Under the pieces are notes generated by a model, which did not search any database, had not been told where the DNA came from, and saw only the letters and a list, made by a program, of their open reading frames with translations. The translations under genes were made by a program, and so were the position numbers. A stretch of DNA of 64,000 nucleotides from Halovivax cerinus (GTDB lineage Archaea > Halobacteriota > Halobacteria > Halobacteriales > Natrialbaceae), in contig NZ_CP101824.1 in the NCBI RefSeq assembly GCF_024498195.1, positions 3,534,001-3,598,000 of the forward strand, written 5' to 3'. Below, in pieces: positions 1 to 9,438 of this stretch. Position 1 is the first letter of the stretch; the number at the start of each line of letters is the position of its first letter.

Positions 1-2530
1 GTTCCGTCGTGCTCAATGCGCCCGGATTTCCGGACGACCCCGACCCACGAGCCGTTTCGATGACGACTCGATCCGGATGGTCGGCGTACCCGGAACGATC
101 GACCGGGGAATCGACCACGTCGCTGGCGTCTTCTACTGCGTCGAAATCGATCGATGCCGGTAGATCGCCGACCCGCTGTTCGATGTTTCGAATCAGGAGT
201 TCGACGTCGGGCTGCATAGTCGCTACCCCGACTCTGGTCTTGCGACTGTCCGCTTCGTACTCTATGCGATCCGTCTCCGTCTGGTACTCGTGGACGCGAA
301 GCGTAACGGTCCGAGTGACGGGTTCGTCGACTCCGTCGACGTCGAGGGTGGCCGTGATCGTCGCCTCGCCGCGCTGGGCGAACTGGACCGAGTCGTCTCC
401 GGTCGCCGCTCCCACGCCATCGACCTCGAGGGCGTCCAGAGTCGCTGTACCACCAGCCTCGACGGATACTGTCTCCTCGACGAGAACGTCCTCGTCGAAG
501 TAGAGATCAGCTTGCGGCGTCCCATCGACCGTCAACCCGATACCCACGTCGACGGGGACGATCTCGACGCTCGTCGTGTCGGTCTCGCCGACCTGATCCG
601 TGGCAGTGACGGACACCTCGACCGGCTGGTCGTCTTCGACGGCCACGTCGCAGGTTTCGCCACAATCGAGGGCCTCGCCGCTCCCGTCGGTCCACTCGAA
701 CTCGAGATCGCCCGTCCCGGAGCTGTTCGCCGCGGAGACCGTGACCGTCGTCGGCGTGGATTCGGGATACCGCTCGTCCGGTTCGAGGGATGCCACGACC
801 GGTTCGGTGACCGTCACGGACTCGACGTACCGCTGTGAGTCCGCGCCGTCGGGATCGGTGACGATCGAGACGTCTCGCGTCCCCGATCGCTCGAACGTGT
901 GCTCGACTGTCTCCCCGTACGCGTCCACCTCGCCGTCGTCGTCGAAGTCCCAGCCGAAGGTGGTGGCATCGACGGTGGCTTCGAACGTCGCCGGCTCGTC
1001 TATCGCGGGCATTTCCGGGTCGACATCGAAGCCGGATTCGGTCGGTCCGTCGAAAGTCAGCACCGACGCGTTTTGCCCGTCGTCGACGGTCACGACGGTC
1101 CCGTTCGCGACCGCGGTGATTCTGTCCGGCGTCCCGCCGCTCTCGTGAGCGACCGACTCGATGCGCTTCCCAGAGGACAGGTCGTGGGCGGCAACCTCGC
1201 CTCCCGCGACGCCGATGGCAACGTCGCCCACGACGAGCGGTTGCGCGTCGAACGGCAGGGAGGCTGTTTGATTGAACCCTGTCCGCGAGTACACGCCCTC
1301 GTTGGTGATCAACCGGGAAGAAGTGACGGCCTGTTTAGCCGCCGAATCTCCGGAATTGAAAGTTTCGTTGGCAAGTACCTCACCGGTCACCGCGTCGAAT
1401 TGGACGATGTCGGTGTCTGCAGAGTAGTCGACTGAGACGTATAGAGATCCGTCGGCAACGACCGGAATCGGTGGGTCGGAACGTGACATGAACCGGTGGG
1501 TTGTGACCTCGACCCATCGAACGGTTCCGGTCGCTCTATCGACTGCGACTGCGCACCCGGTTTGCGTGCCCGATTCCGGAACCTCACAGTCAGCCACGGA
1601 GAAGACTGTGTCGTTGGTGAGGGCAAGAGGCCCGTTTGTGGCAGAAAACGTGGCTCGTTCTTCCTCCGGGGCTGCAGTCCACTCGGTCTCACCGGTCTCC
1701 GTGTCGAGAGCGTGAACGGAAGACCTCGTCTGGAAGTAAACCGTCTCATTAAGGGCCGTAACGCCCCATCTTGTGAATTCAATTCGTTCCTTCTGCCAGC
1801 GCTTCTCCCCGGTTTCTACGTCAAGTCCAACAAGTTCGCGGTTGGACGCGTTGGTTGGTTCGACATAGACGATGACTGCGGTGTCACCAGTTATCTGGAT
1901 GTCAGTTACATGTCGCTCACTGGAACCGCGATCGATCGACTCCCATCGAGTCTCACCGGTCTCGCGGTCGATGCCGAAGACGATCGATCCATCGTAGACT
2001 TCTTCGCCCTCGGTGTGGCCCACTCCGGCGACCACCACGTCGTCAGTTCCGAGGGCCGTCTCGACCGGCATCGATCCATTGCCGTCACGGCGTTCTACGT
2101 CGAAGCGCCACCCGGAATCGATCGGTCTCGGTGGCGTCGCATTCTCTGCAGCGCCGGTGTTCGCTGTATCGAACCGTTCGTCGGGCCAGTATCCCGTCGG
2201 TGGCTTCGGAACGCCGAGATCGACGGAAGCGTTTGGTGGTTCGGACTCGTCGACGGTCCCGTTCGCTTGCACCCGCTGGGCCCCATCGACGACTGGGTAC
2301 GTTCCACCGGGAGCGAACGTCTGGGTGTCGTCCGGTGAGATGGACGCCGACTGTTCGAGCGTTCCGACAGATTGCGTCGAGGACGGTTCGCTCCCACCGA
2401 CGCCGACCACGACCAGTGAGGAAAACAGCAACAATGCGACGACAGCCGCCATCAGAACGACCGGGCCGGAGGTGTGGACCGGTCTATCCACGACGATCAG
2501 CTCCGGATAGTGCCGATCCGTGCCGCGCAC
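1..2530 (-). CDS. PQQ-like beta-propeller protein with PKD domain (3' end outside window)
   Basis: Exported or membrane-anchored protein of unknown ligand. The frame is open on the minus strand from a GTG at 2530 (a GTG at 2491 is equally possible) and runs off the left edge, leaving about 843 codons. A hydrophobic segment near the N-terminus looks like an uncleaved anchor or signal. It is followed by propeller blades with the PQQ-like pattern TGxxxW (TGETRWES, TGEKRWQK, TGETEWTA, TGTVRWVE). Around residue 505-560 comes a PKD-type Ig fold (GWDFDDDGEVDAYG, then a FERSGTRDVSIV strand), then further beta-rich Ig-like sequence. In haloarchaea, BamB-like propellers of this kind are usually surface proteins; the binding role here is inference. 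There are no frameshifts in the visible part. Confidence 0.85.
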   Translation of the reverse strand, partial: MRGTDRHYPELIVVDRPVHTSGPVVLMAAVVALLLFSSLVVVGVGGSEPSSTQSVGTLEQSASISPDDTQTFAPGGTYPVVDGAQRVQANGTVDESEPPNASVDLGVPKPPTGYWPDERFDTANTGAAENATPPRPIDSGWRFDVERRDGNGSMPVETALGTDDVVVAGVGHTEGEEVYDGSIVFGIDRETGETRWESIDRGSSERHVTDIQITGDTAVIVYVEPTNASNRELVGLDVETGEKRWQKERIEFTRWGVTALNETVYFQTRSSVHALDTETGETEWTAAPEEERATFSATNGPLALTNDTVFSVADCEVPESGTQTGCAVAVDRATGTVRWVEVTTHRFMSRSDPPIPVVADGSLYVSVDYSADTDIVQFDAVTGEVLANETFNSGDSAAKQAVTSSRLITNEGVYSRTGFNQTASLPFDAQPLVVGDVAIGVAGGEVAAHDLSSGKRIESVAHESGGTPDRITAVANGTVVTVDDGQNASVLTFDGPTESGFDVDPEMPAIDEPATFEATVDATTFGWDFDDDGEVDAYGETVEHTFERSGTRDVSIVTDPDGADSQRYVESVTVTEPVVASLEPDERYPESTPTTVTVSAANSSGTGDLEFEWTDGSGEALDCGETCDVAVEDDQPVEVSVTATDQVGETDTTSVEIVPVDVGIGLTVDGTPQADLYFDEDVLVEETVSVEAGGTATLDALEVDGVGAATGDDSVQFAQRGEATITATLDVDGVDEPVTRTVTLRVHEYQTETDRIEYEADSRKTRVGVATMQPDVELLIRNIEQRVGDLPASIDFDAVEDASDVVDSPVDRSGYADHPDRVVIETARGSGSSGNPGALSTTE

Positions 2531-2974
2531 ACACCGAAACCGGAATCGATCCCCCCAACCGTTTCAGCCAGTTTGTAATATTCGAAATGAAAGCCATCGT
2601 GACCTCGCAATAGCAAAGAAAGTTAGCCCATAACGTATGAATTTACCGACCAGATTGTGGCGGCTGTCGGAGCCGAGTGGAAAGAATGGAGACGGGACCA
2701 AAATGCCCGTCCCGCACTCGGGCCGACGAAGGCGTGTGCGTCTTCTGGTGATACGTCCGTTCGAACTCGATACTCCGGAACTGAAAACAAATGGTGGAGG
2801 ATCAGTTCACGAGACGGACCGATCACGTCTCGTATCCGGTCCGAACGAGCAGGAGAACAATCTGAGTCCGGGCTCGCACACTGCGTGTCGATCGTTCTGT
2901 AATCGAGCGAGACCGAGAACGGCTCTTCGCGGGTGGCATCCGCAGGCGGTGGCCGGAGCCCCCACTCGAGTGAT
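2531..2974. other. Intergenic stretch with a possible decayed coding fragment
   Basis: No convincing complete gene. The part near 2575-2660 is AT-richer than its surroundings. From 2627 to 2902 one plus-strand frame is open and begins with protein-like sequence (YEFTDQIVAAVGAEWKEW), but it has no good start codon and the later residues look random. This could be the tail of a lost gene. I do not recognise a family. Confidence 0.3.
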
Positions 2975-3631
2975 CTAGTACCCGAGTTGGGCGCGGATCA
3001 GCACGACGGTCGTCCGCCCCTCCTCGAGTTCCTGTCGGAAGATGAGCTGTTTGGCCATCGCCGAGTCGACACCGTAGGTTTCCTTGGCGCGTTCGTTTTC
3101 GAGCGGATAGGCCACCGACTCGAGGCGGTCGAGGGCATCGTCCAGCGTCGGGACGATCTTGTTCACGCCGCTGACGATGACGACGTTGCTCGCGGCGAAG
3201 GGGTAGGCGCCGATCCGACTGCCCGAGCGGTCGGCGGCGACGAGTTCACCCGTTTCCGCGATCGCGTTGATACCGCCGAGGAAGTAGTCGGCCGTCTGCG
3301 ACGCGCGCCGAGCCGCCTGGCGCTCGGCGTCGTCCTCGATACTCCAGATCTCGTCGGGGAGGCTCTCCCACTCGTGGTCGCCCTCGGAGAGGTACTCGAC
3401 GAAGCCGATCTCTTCGAGCGTCGTCGAGTGACCGTTCATTACCGTTGCGCCATGGGGGACGTGTGACTGTATCGCCTCCAGGGCGTGTTCGGCCGAGTCG
3501 ACGACTACCACGTCGAAACCGTTCGATTCGAGGGTGTCGACGGTCTCCTCGATCGTTTCGTCGGCCGGAAGGTCGTCGAGCGAAGCGTCGATATCCGTCT
3601 CGGGTGCGTAGTCTGATTTCTGTTGAGACAT
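2975..3631 (-). CDS. LUD domain protein (LutC/YkgG-like lactate utilisation)
   Basis: 218-residue cytoplasmic protein of the LUD superfamily, whose members accompany LutA/LutB in lactate oxidation or act alone. The start at the ATG at 3631 (MSQQKSDYAPE) is preferred over an upstream extension with no family resemblance. Family features: HALEAIQSHVPHGATVMNGHSTTLEEIGF in the first half, and ASNVVIVSGVNKIVPTLDDA in the C-terminal half, the nucleotide-binding-like core of this fold. No LutA or LutB genes lie beside it, so a lactate role is inference only. It is a single gene, divergent from the methyltransferase at 4026. Confidence 0.85.
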   Translation of the reverse strand: MSQQKSDYAPETDIDASLDDLPADETIEETVDTLESNGFDVVVVDSAEHALEAIQSHVPHGATVMNGHSTTLEEIGFVEYLSEGDHEWESLPDEIWSIEDDAERQAARRASQTADYFLGGINAIAETGELVAADRSGSRIGAYPFAASNVVIVSGVNKIVPTLDDALDRLESVAYPLENERAKETYGVDSAMAKQLIFRQELEEGRTTVVLIRAQLGY

Positions 3632-4025
3632 GCCGGATAACCGTACCAGGAGTAGCCGCGAGACCCTCATAAGCGCTCGCGGACACGCCCGTCGGGAAGT
3701 TGCATCGGTGATACCGGTATCGTCGAGACGATCTCCCACGTGGCCGGGGATCACAGGGTCTTCTTCGTCAGTCCACTTCTTCGATCCAGCCGAACCACGG
3801 CAGGTGGCCACCCACTCGAAGGAAGTACCCTCGGCCGTCCGGGGTGAGACCAATCGCTCGTATCACATCACGATGGCAGACGGCCCGTCACATACGGATC
3901 GCCGAACACGACGCGGCGTTCGACGACCCGCTCGCTGGCCAGCGGCGACGGGAGCAACCGCTATCGCCTGGACACGGTCCATCGAACCACCCCACTCTAA
4001 ACCCCTGTCGTTCAGACACGTTCAC
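3632..4025. promoter_or_regulatory. Divergent intergenic region
   Basis: No gene is seen. A TATA-like ACTCTAAAC at 3994-4002 lies about 27 bases before the methyltransferase ATG at 4026 and fits a leaderless transcript, which supports that start. Apparent upstream frame extensions on both strands lack family resemblance. Confidence 0.5.
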
Positions 4026-4841
4026 ATGGACGAGATCCGATCAGCGAACCGTCGGCTCTGGGACGAGTGGAGCGACGACTTCCAGGCGCTGTGGAACGCG
4101 AACACCGCCGACGGCGAACACCCGCCGGCGCCGAATCCGTTCGCCGACGATGCGCCCGGCGGAAGCCAGCCCGACCTCCTGCCGACCGTCGAGGGACTCG
4201 ACGTCGTCGAACTGGGTTGCGGGGGTGGGCAGGGGAGCGTCGGCGCCGCGATTGACGGCGCCGACACCGTCGTCGGTGTGGACTTCTCCGCGGCGCAGCT
4301 CGAACACGCGCGACACCTTCGGAACCACTACGGCGTGGACGCGCGGTTCGTCCGCGGCGACGTGACGGCCCTGCCGCTGCCCGACGATTCGTTCGACGCC
4401 GCGTTCTCCGGTTGGGTCTTCCAGATGGTTCCCAATCTCGACGCGTGTCTGTCGGAGGCCCACCGGGTGCTTCGACCCGACGGCGTGCTGGTCTTCAGCG
4501 TGCCGCACCCGGTCTACGAGTGCTTCGACCCTGAGACGGGCCAATTCAGACGGAGCTACCACGCTGACCCCCGACGAACGATCACGATCGACGACGCGTA
4601 CGAGTCGGACCTGGTCGTCTTCGACAGGGCGGTGGGCGAACTCCACGACGCGGCGGAAGCGGCGGGATTCGACGTACGTCGGGTCCTCGAACCCGAGGGT
4701 GACGACACCGGCTCCGACGATACAGCGGCCGACGACACCGGGTCTGACGACGAGGGCGACGACGGCCCGCCGGTGAGCGATCGCCAGGACCTGACGGCGC
4801 TGGTGCCGCAAACGCTTCGCTTCTGGGCGACGGTGCGCTGA
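4026..4841 (+). CDS. Class I SAM-dependent methyltransferase
   Basis: 271-residue cytoplasmic methyltransferase; substrate unknown. Rossmann-fold motif I is VVELGCGGGQGSVG, with the acidic end of strand 2 in VVGVDFS and a post-motif GDVTALPLPDDSFDAAF typical of the UbiE/Methyltransf_11 group. An insert near residues 223-245 is made of acidic GSDD/ADD repeats (EGDDTGSDDTAADDTG), a low-complexity expansion within the C-terminal part. The start is supported by a TATA-like box 27 bases upstream. The family is certain; the acceptor cannot be read from sequence. Confidence 0.9.
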   Translation: MDEIRSANRRLWDEWSDDFQALWNANTADGEHPPAPNPFADDAPGGSQPDLLPTVEGLDVVELGCGGGQGSVGAAIDGADTVVGVDFSAAQLEHARHLRNHYGVDARFVRGDVTALPLPDDSFDAAFSGWVFQMVPNLDACLSEAHRVLRPDGVLVFSVPHPVYECFDPETGQFRRSYHADPRRTITIDDAYESDLVVFDRAVGELHDAAEAAGFDVRRVLEPEGDDTGSDDTAADDTGSDDEGDDGPPVSDRQDLTALVPQTLRFWATVR

Positions 4842-4964
4842 TCAACGGACCCGGATGCGTCTGGAGGTCACCACGAGACCGCGACGACGACCGCCCCGCT
4901 GCCGAGATCGACGAGGAGCCACGGACGCGGCTCGCGTCTGGTTCTCGATTCGAAAGCGGCGTGC

Positions 4965-5660
4965 TCACTCCATCGCGAGCGTCCACTCGCCGTCCGCTCG
5001 CACGCCGACCCAGCCGATCCCCTCGTACTGGAACGCCGTCTCGATCCCATCGACCGCGCCGATCTCGTTGAACACCAGCTCGCTGAACCCGCCGAACTGG
5101 CCCACCTCCATGGGAACGACTTCGACGATGAAGTTGCCCTCGCCGGTGTGTGACCCGGTCGCAACGTGAGTGCCGCCGAACTCGTACGGGCCGAAGACGC
5201 GATCGGTCTCGCCCGACACTTCCACCGGCGGCGAGTTACCCGACTCTGCCCGCGGCTGGTAGACCGCGAGCGACCACTCGCCATCTGCCTCGACGTCGAC
5301 GACGTACGTCCCGGCCTCGACCGCCGCCGCGCGCTCGCCCTCGTAGGGTTCGAGCTGGTTCTGAAAGAGGTCGCCGACGTCACCCTCCTCGGGAACGAAC
5401 TCGACGATGAAGGTGCCGATTTCGGGACCATCGTACGCGGCCCGGACGACGGTCAGGCCGCCGTCGATCTCGATGCCCTCGCGAATCTCCGACCCCTCGC
5501 CCTCGAACTCGAACGGATCGGGCTCGAAGTCGTCCGGAACGAACGGTGGCCACTCCGATTCGTCGCTCTCCTCGTCGCCGGACCCCTCCTGCGCCCCGGC
5601 GGAGCCGAGCGCGAGGAGCGTCGTACCACTCGTCGCGACGATGTACTGTCGCCTTTTCAT
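4965..5660 (-). CDS. Secreted protein with two copies of a beta-rich domain
   Basis: 231 residues. The start MKRRQYIVATSGTTLLALGSAGAQ gives a short signal-like N-terminus, followed by a very acidic spacer (EGSGDEESDESEW). The rest is an internal duplication. Unit 1 has GTFIVEFVPEEGDVGDLF and ends with DGEWSLAV; unit 2 has GNFIVEVVPMEVGQFGGF and ends with DGEWTLAM. Each unit also has a GxHV/GLTVV strand at its start. I recognise no named family; a jellyroll-like surface domain is possible. The upstream GTG-type extension was rejected because it lies before the signal peptide. Confidence 0.8.
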   Translation of the reverse strand: MKRRQYIVATSGTTLLALGSAGAQEGSGDEESDESEWPPFVPDDFEPDPFEFEGEGSEIREGIEIDGGLTVVRAAYDGPEIGTFIVEFVPEEGDVGDLFQNQLEPYEGERAAAVEAGTYVVDVEADGEWSLAVYQPRAESGNSPPVEVSGETDRVFGPYEFGGTHVATGSHTGEGNFIVEVVPMEVGQFGGFSELVFNEIGAVDGIETAFQYEGIGWVGVRADGEWTLAME

Positions 5661-5803
5661 GTTGTATGCTAGCACGCCAAAAGACGTAACGTTTCCCCGC
5701 AACGCACGTGAGCGTCAGGCATTCCTGGTAGTGTCGTCCGACAAACACCGGATCCGTTCGGCGGATCCAAAGTCGATTCGGCGGGTGCGCGAGTCGGGAC
5801 GGA

Positions 5804-6268
5804 TCAGTCCCGGGGCGAATTCGTCGACCGGCGCTCGAAGAGGACGTTGTTGACGGCCTCGAAGACCACCGCGTCGGCCCCATCGACGACGGTCCGCTCC
5901 GTCGTGACGATGCCGCGGGACGGATCGCTCTCGGAGACACGCCGGTCGAGTACCTCGATGTGGGTCGTCAGTCTGTCACCCGGCCGGACGGGGCGCGGAA
6001 AGCGGACCGACTCGAACCCGAGACTGCCGATGATGTGCGATCGGCCGTAGAGGCCGTCGACCACCTGACTCTGTGAGAGCGCCATCGTCTGGATCCCGCT
6101 GGCGATGAGTCCGCCGTAGCGCGACTCGCTCGCGGCGCCGGCGTCCGTGTGAAACGAGAGCGGGTCGTACCGCGTTGCGAACTCGACGATGTCGTCTTCG
6201 TCGACGCGGACCGGGTCGAACTCGTACGTCTCCCCGACGCGGAAGTCCTCGTACCACAACTCGTCCAT
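5804..6268 (-). CDS. MaoC-like (hot-dog fold) dehydratase
   Basis: 154-residue protein of the MaoC/(R)-hydratase hot-dog family, which hydrates enoyl-CoA or related thioesters. Visible features: YEDFRVGETYEF at the N-terminus; DIVEFATRYDPLSFHTD, the D/H catalytic region of R-hydratases; GLIASGIQTMAL; and GFESVRFPRPVRPGDRL, the typical closing motif. The start is the ATG at 6268. It lies 53 bases downstream of the small membrane protein gene on the same strand. The thioester substrate is not predictable. Confidence 0.9.
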   Translation of the reverse strand: MDELWYEDFRVGETYEFDPVRVDEDDIVEFATRYDPLSFHTDAGAASESRYGGLIASGIQTMALSQSQVVDGLYGRSHIIGSLGFESVRFPRPVRPGDRLTTHIEVLDRRVSESDPSRGIVTTERTVVDGADAVVFEAVNNVLFERRSTNSPRD

Positions 6269-6321
6269 ATACTCCGATTGCCAGTACCGGCACATAGGTC
6301 TTCGCCACCCTCGGCCGCCGG

Positions 6322-6639
6322 TCACAGCCACACGCCGACGAAATACAGCGGGACGTAACTGGCGAGGGCCCACCAGGGCTCGTGGCGGACCGTCCGGAGG
6401 CCGATCGATCGCGAGTAGTCGGCGTGATCGTGCGCCAGCGCGTGGAATCGCGGTCGACCGAGGACGGCGTACAGCGGCAGAAGTGGACCGAGCACCGGAA
6501 CACTGTAGCCGATCAACACTCCGACCGTTCCGAGGAGCGCGGCGTGGACCTCGTTGATCGTGATCGGGTGGCCGAACAGCCGGGCCAGCGCCTCGTCACC
6601 CTCGTCCAGACGGTTCTCGGCGGTCGCGGGCTGGCTCAC
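6322..6639 (-). CDS. Small membrane protein
   Basis: 105 residues with a GTG start at 6639. Two hydrophobic segments are visible: AALLGTVGVLIGYSVPVLG, and LPLYAVLG with a final LASYVPLYFVGVWL. A central histidine-rich stretch (RFHALAHDHADYSR) lies between membrane segments and could bind metal, but that is speculation. The AT-rich sequence upstream (6670-6700) probably holds its promoter. No family is recognised. Confidence 0.65.
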   Translation of the reverse strand: MSQPATAENRLDEGDEALARLFGHPITINEVHAALLGTVGVLIGYSVPVLGPLLPLYAVLGRPRFHALAHDHADYSRSIGLRTVRHEPWWALASYVPLYFVGVWL

Positions 6640-6723
6640 GCTCGTTCTGGCGTTCGCCCGCGTCCGGATAAATAATTACCGTTATATGTCGTTTCGTGAT
6701 ATTTCCGACCAGGCGGCGGATAC

Positions 6724-6780
6724 CGGTCCTTTCACGGGTCAACGGTCCGTTCACGAATCAGCAGTCTTTCACGAGTCGGT
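6724..6780. repeat. 19-base tandem repeat, three copies, overlapping a gene end
   Basis: Copies at 6724-6742, 6743-6761 and 6762-6780 follow the pattern CGGTCC-TTCACGRRTCA. The third copy contains the last two codons and the stop (6769-6771) of the DUF1508 gene. Read in that gene's direction, every copy carries a TCG/CCG-TGA-like end. Confidence 0.75.
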
Positions 6781-7062
6781 CAGGACGACCCGCGCGCCCG
6801 GCGCGTTTCGCTTCACACTCTCTAGACCCCTCCTGGCTCCGTCTTTTCGGTCGTAGCCCTCGCCGCTGTCGGCGATGATGTTGCCGTTGTCGTGGACGAG
6901 TCGCCAGCGCCACTCGCCGACGCCGTCGCGGTAGAGTTCGAAACGAGCCTTGCTCTCGGTATCGCCACCGTCCGCGACGATCGACTCGTCGACCTGAACG
7001 CCACCCGATCCGGAACGGTGTTCGCCGTCCTCGTCGGGAATCGTGCATCGGTCACGCACCAT
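6769..7062 (-). CDS. DUF1508 (YegP-type) protein
   Basis: 97 residues. The core FELYRDGVGEWRWRLVH, DNGNIIADSGEGY and RRGLESVKRNAPGA matches the DUF1508 module found in E. coli YegP and in single-copy haloarchaeal homologues; the molecular role is unknown. The ATG at 7062 is used; a GTG at 7083 is also in frame. The N-terminal 35 residues are poorly conserved and acidic. The stop codon lies inside the 19-base tandem repeat. Confidence 0.9.
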   Translation of the reverse strand: MVRDRCTIPDEDGEHRSGSGGVQVDESIVADGGDTESKARFELYRDGVGEWRWRLVHDNGNIIADSGEGYDRKDGARRGLESVKRNAPGARVVLTDS

Positions 7063-7185
7063 ACCGGTACGACGTGCCGACACCCGAAAGAACCCGGCCT
7101 TCCGGAATCAGGCCGCCGCGACCGTCCTATCCGCACTCGTCGAGCGCTCGGGTCTGAGCCCTCGGGCGAACCGAGGTCGGGCGAA

Positions 7186-7470
7186 TCAGCCGTCCGCCGA
7201 CATGGACGCACCGTCCCCTACCGACCACTCGAGTTCGACCTCGAGTTCCGCCTCGCCCTCGGCGACCTCGTACTCGACCTCGAGTTCGAAACGGTCCGGG
7301 ATCGTCGCCGTGAAGCCGTTCTCCCCCTCGATGGCGATCTCGCCGTCCTCGACGCCGGCGGCGACCTCTCGCAGAATCGCGGCGCCGTCAGCGCGATTCA
7401 TCACGCGCTCGCCTTCGTGTTCGGTCTCCTCGGACGCTTCGATCTCGGTGTCGGCTTCGTCGTCTGGCAT
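7186..7470 (-). CDS. Amphi-Trp domain protein (copy 1)
   Basis: 94 residues. After an acidic N-terminus the protein shows AAILREVAAGVEDGEIAIEG, a strand region FELEVEYEVAEGEAELEVEL and a closing EWSVGD, the layout of the amphi-Trp family (alternating hydrophobic/charged strands ending in Trp). The function of the family is unknown. The start is the ATG at 7470 (MPDDEADTE). A second, divergent member is at 24280-24627. Confidence 0.85.
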   Translation of the reverse strand: MPDDEADTEIEASEETEHEGERVMNRADGAAILREVAAGVEDGEIAIEGENGFTATIPDRFELEVEYEVAEGEAELEVELEWSVGDGASMSADG

Positions 7471-7939
7471 ACCGCGGAATCCGACCCGCTCGTACAAAAT
7501 ACCACACGTCAGGACCCTCCGTCAGTATCCCAGCCTCGTGGCGTGTCGGTGCGATCCGTCCGGCTGCTAGTGTCGGTCTGGAAGGAGCCGTTCGAGTTTG
7601 TGGATCGTCTATTCTACGGAACGTCCGTGCCAGAACAGTCGAACCAGGCTCGGTCACAGTCGAATCACGCCAGATCACAGTCGAACCAGGCTCGATCACT
7701 ATCGAACCTGGCCCGATCGACGTCCGATTTCGCGACCCGATGAACGTGGTCGGATCGCACTCCCGCTGCTCGTCGGCCTGTATTCGGCCAGGGAGTCGAC
7801 CTCCCGTCGGACACGACGGCCGTGATGAACGCACCCGGTTCCAGCTTGCGCACCATGTCGCCGCCTGATCCACGTCGGTCTCGACCATCGAACCCGCCGC
7901 AACGTGGTACTAACCATCGGTTCGTGGTTGGTGGAGACG
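7471..7939. other. Intergenic region holding a 21-base tandem repeat
   Basis: No gene. Open frames crossing this space read through the tandem repeat (7636-7740) and have unrealistic composition. The flanking genes diverge from it: the amphi-Trp gene on minus and the DUF389 gene on plus. Confidence 0.6.
7636..7740. repeat. 21-base imperfect tandem repeat, about five copies
   Basis: Copies start at 7636, 7657, 7678, 7699 and 7720. The consensus is close to CAGTCGAACCAGGCTCGATC plus A. The first and third copies differ at one base; the last is strongly degenerate. Confidence 0.8.
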
Positions 7940-9277
7940 ATGCGATACGTCGAAATCGCGATCCCCGAGGGGCGGCGCGGGGCCGTCCTCAGCGTCCTCG
8001 ACGATGCGGGAATCAACTACGTCATGAGCGACGAGACCAGCGGGGCCCAGTACAGTTCTGTCGTCCGGTTTCCCCTCCCGACGAACGCGGTCGAACCGGT
8101 GCTCGACGATCTGGCGCAGGTGGACCTCGAAGACGCCCACGTCGTCGTGGTCAACGCCGAGACGGTCGTCTCCGAGGCGTTCGACGAGGTCCGCGACCAG
8201 TACAGCGGGAGCGGTGCAGGCGGGGCGCGCACGTCCCGACAGGTGCTGCGGACGAAGGCCGACGAGTTCACACCTGCGCTGTCGATCTACCTCGTCATGC
8301 TGTTGATCAGCGCCGTGGTCGCGACAGCGGGGCTACTGGCCGACTCTCCGGCAGTCGTCGTCGGCTCGATGGTCATCGCGCCCTTACTCGGTCCATCGCT
8401 CGCGGCCAGCGTCGGTATCGTCACAGGCGACGACGCCCTTCGACGCGGCGGCTTTCGCTACCAGGCCCTCGGCGTGAGTGTCGTCGTCTTCGCCTCTATC
8501 GGCCTCGCGACGCTCGCTCGTCTGGCCGGTCTCGAGCCCGCCGGCGTGGACATCGTCCTCGTCGCGGAGTTAGAAGAGCGCGTCTCGCCGAACCTGTTCT
8601 CGGTACTGGTCGCCCTGGGGGCCGGCGTCGCCGGCATCCTGAGTCTCACCCGCGGGTTCTCCGAGGCCATCGTCGGCGTGATGATCGCCGCCGCGCTCAT
8701 CCCACCCGCGGCGGCCGTCGGCATCACGACCGCCTGGGGGATGAACGGCGCCGCGCTCGGCGCCCTGATCCTCGTCACGGTGAACCTGCTCTCGATCAAC
8801 CTGGCGGCGCTGGTGACCCTCTGGGTCGCCGGCTACCGGCCCCAGGGCCTCTTCGAGGTGGCGCCGACCCGAGGGGCGACGATGCGGTACATCGCCGTCT
8901 TCGCGGTCGGCCTGTTGGTGCTGGCGGTACCCCTCGCCGGATTGACGCTGAACGACTTCCAGACGACGGAACTCGAGGCGACCGCCCAGGACGAAGTCGA
9001 GCAGCTCCTCGACGACCCGCAGTACAACGAGGTGACGAACGACGACGTGACGGTCGTACTAGACGACGATTACCCAGCCCGATCGGTCGAGCGCGTGATC
9101 GTCGTGGTCAAGGGGTTCGATCCCGGGCCGGACCCGCAACTCAGTGACCGGATCTACGAGGCCATCAGCGAGGAGACGGACGCGGCGTTCCTCGTGGAAG
9201 TGCAGTACGTCGTCGCCGAGGAACGTGGTGAGGCGAGTGCGGAGCGGAACGTTCGGACGGTAGCGGTTGACGAGTGA
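7940..9277 (+). CDS. DUF389 (TIGR00341-type) membrane protein
   Basis: 445 residues. An N-terminal ferredoxin-like soluble part (MRYVEIAIPEGRRGAVLSVL) is followed by the membrane core with SIYLVMLLISAVVATAGLLADSPAVVVG, SMVIAPLLGPSLA and FSEAIVGVMIAAALIPPAAAVG, the signatures of DUF389. About seven membrane helices are visible, with a C-terminal soluble domain from about residue 360. The ATG at 7940 begins the conserved part. No transport substrate is established for the family. Confidence 0.92.
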   Translation: MRYVEIAIPEGRRGAVLSVLDDAGINYVMSDETSGAQYSSVVRFPLPTNAVEPVLDDLAQVDLEDAHVVVVNAETVVSEAFDEVRDQYSGSGAGGARTSRQVLRTKADEFTPALSIYLVMLLISAVVATAGLLADSPAVVVGSMVIAPLLGPSLAASVGIVTGDDALRRGGFRYQALGVSVVVFASIGLATLARLAGLEPAGVDIVLVAELEERVSPNLFSVLVALGAGVAGILSLTRGFSEAIVGVMIAAALIPPAAAVGITTAWGMNGAALGALILVTVNLLSINLAALVTLWVAGYRPQGLFEVAPTRGATMRYIAVFAVGLLVLAVPLAGLTLNDFQTTELEATAQDEVEQLLDDPQYNEVTNDDVTVVLDDDYPARSVERVIVVVKGFDPGPDPQLSDRIYEAISEETDAAFLVEVQYVVAEERGEASAERNVRTVAVDE

Positions 9278-9438
9278 AGTTGGGGATACGTTCAGCCTGA
9301 CGGGAGGACAGCTCACGGCGTTCACCACGGGAAGAATCCGTACAGCCGACTCTCTACCGATACTCCCGGAGGCCAGGGTTCCGCCACGTCGGGTTCACTC
9401 CGGACGATAGCGAACCGTTGGTCCCCGCTGCTACTCGA

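Noticed and set aside
7636-7740. CRISPR-like array
   Set aside because: Units are contiguous with no spacers, are degenerate, and no cas gene is present. The same applies to the other tandem repeats.
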